Source of the DNA: Lumbricus terrestris
Taxonomy: Eukaryota; Annelida; Clitellata; Crassiclitellata; Lumbricidae
DNA: 64,000 nt
Direction of reading: 5' to 3'
Assembly (NCBI GenBank): GCA_949752735.1
Contig: OX457050.1
Coordinates: 38,850,510 to 38,914,509 of the forward strand
Part shown: positions 63,426 through 64,000 of the stretch, piece by piece
How positions within the stretch are numbered: position 1 is the first letter of the stretch
Layout of the letters: each line of letters starts with the position of its first letter
Program-made: the position numbers and the translations under genes
Notes under the pieces: generated by a model
The model's input: the letters and a program-made list of their open reading frames with translations, nothing else
What the model was told of the DNA's origin: nothing
The model's database searches: none

Positions 63426-64000
63426 AAATGCTACTCTCGCTCTATGCTGCACTCCCTGAACTCGCGCGCTTCTGCTTTCTGGCATATTCTGCGCCATCGA
63501 ATCTGAAATATGGTGCCTTCAATCTCTTGTCGCAGGTCGGACCTCAGCAGGGTGACCCCCTGGGCCCTCTGCTTTTTTTTGTCTTCCCCTGCAGCCCATC
63601 CTGGCCGAAATGTCTTCCCCGCTCACTCTAGGTTTCCTTGATGACCTCACATTGGGGGGAGTGCCCAAGTGGTGGCCGGAGACGTGACACTACTGGAGCA
63701 ACGATGCAGAGAACTGGGATTACAGCTGAACCGCACGAAATGCGAGGTGATCTCGAGGTCATCTAGCATAGCCAAGGAGTGCCACCCGCTGAGTCTCTTC
63801 ACGTGGATCAGCCCCCAAAATGCATCTCTCCTGGGAGCTCCACTCTCAACTCTGGAAGCGCTGGATGGGGCCTTGGGAGCCCGCATATCCGAACTTTCGC
63901 GGGCGCTGGAGAAATTAGCTAACATCGCAACGCATGACGCTGTCATCCTCTTGAGATGCTCGCTCAGTGCAACGAAAATGCTTTACATACTCAGCAGCTG
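63426..64000 (+). pseudogene. Reverse transcriptase of a non-LTR retroelement, partial, frameshifted
   Basis: The first frame holds PQQGDPLGPLLFF, the QGxPxGPxL box of reverse transcriptases. After a frame change comes LGFLDDLTLGG, the F-x-D-D catalytic box. After a second change a long frame runs to the window edge: LGLQLNRTKCEV, SLLGAPLSTLEALDGALG, THDAVILLRCSLSATKMLY. Both signatures are present but in different frames, so this copy is dead or carries sequencing errors. GC content is well above its neighbours, which suggests a recent arrival. The element continues beyond 64000. Its clade differs from the RTE-like and CR1-like copies but was not identified. Confidence 0.75.

Overview
This window looks like accessory, repeat-dominated DNA from an animal nuclear genome, most likely a marine invertebrate deuterostome such as an echinoderm. 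The reasons are intronless poly-C2H2 zinc-finger genes, tRNA-derived SINEs (one with a CORE-SINE-like middle), RTE-like and CR1/L2-like non-LTR retrotransposon debris, piggyBac-like and hAT-like transposons, and foldback elements built from 15-bp units that recall the sea-urchin TU elements. The species cannot be named from the sequence alone. A 200-base assembly gap lies at 36212-36411.

Genes. Four related C2H2 loci share an HTGEKPY linker style and a distinctive C-terminal tail: A (5313-8294, minus, broken by an LTR-type insertion and a frameshift), B (22986-24257, minus, intact), C (42896-44011, minus, intact from a plausible start) and D (59710-61773, plus, 15 fingers, tail module duplicated). 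A and B lie in one duplicated segment (5081-8985 and 22769-25063). A short stretch abutting the gap (36178-36211) looks like the 3' end of a fifth copy. Locus E (39175-40466, plus) belongs to a different HSGEKPY subfamily and carries a single-base frameshift. The remaining coding matter is retrotransposon or transposase debris, one LTR-element gag-like frame (6030-7099) and a small frame at 16573-16764 downstream of a candidate promoter.

Repeats. Most of the window is short non-autonomous DNA elements. At least nine have terminal inverted repeats (TIRs) beginning GG and a readable target-site duplication (TSD) of 8 bp (one with a single mismatch): 142-314, 515-1141, 20161-21546, 30029-30767, 32404-32783, 38288-38892, 46224-46726, 46821-47208 and 52423-53032. 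Two foldback-type elements have 9-bp duplications (20226-20988 and 41281-41869). Although their TIRs differ, nearly all of them carry the same internal minisatellite, units of about 35 bp with the core GAAATRGAAGCTGGAT. Four piggyBac-like insertions sit in TTAA (11528-13325, 25520-26559, 33204-33868, 50303-51859). Nesting is common, so insertion order can be read in several places.

How it fits together. The zinc-finger genes sit as islands in a dense field of nested transposons. Two of the five are visibly damaged, one by an insertion. This matches rapid birth and death of poly-zinc-finger genes in transposon-rich DNA. Any role for these proteins against the surrounding elements is speculation. 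From about 61.8 to 63.3 kb and in other spacers noted below, nothing recognisable was found.
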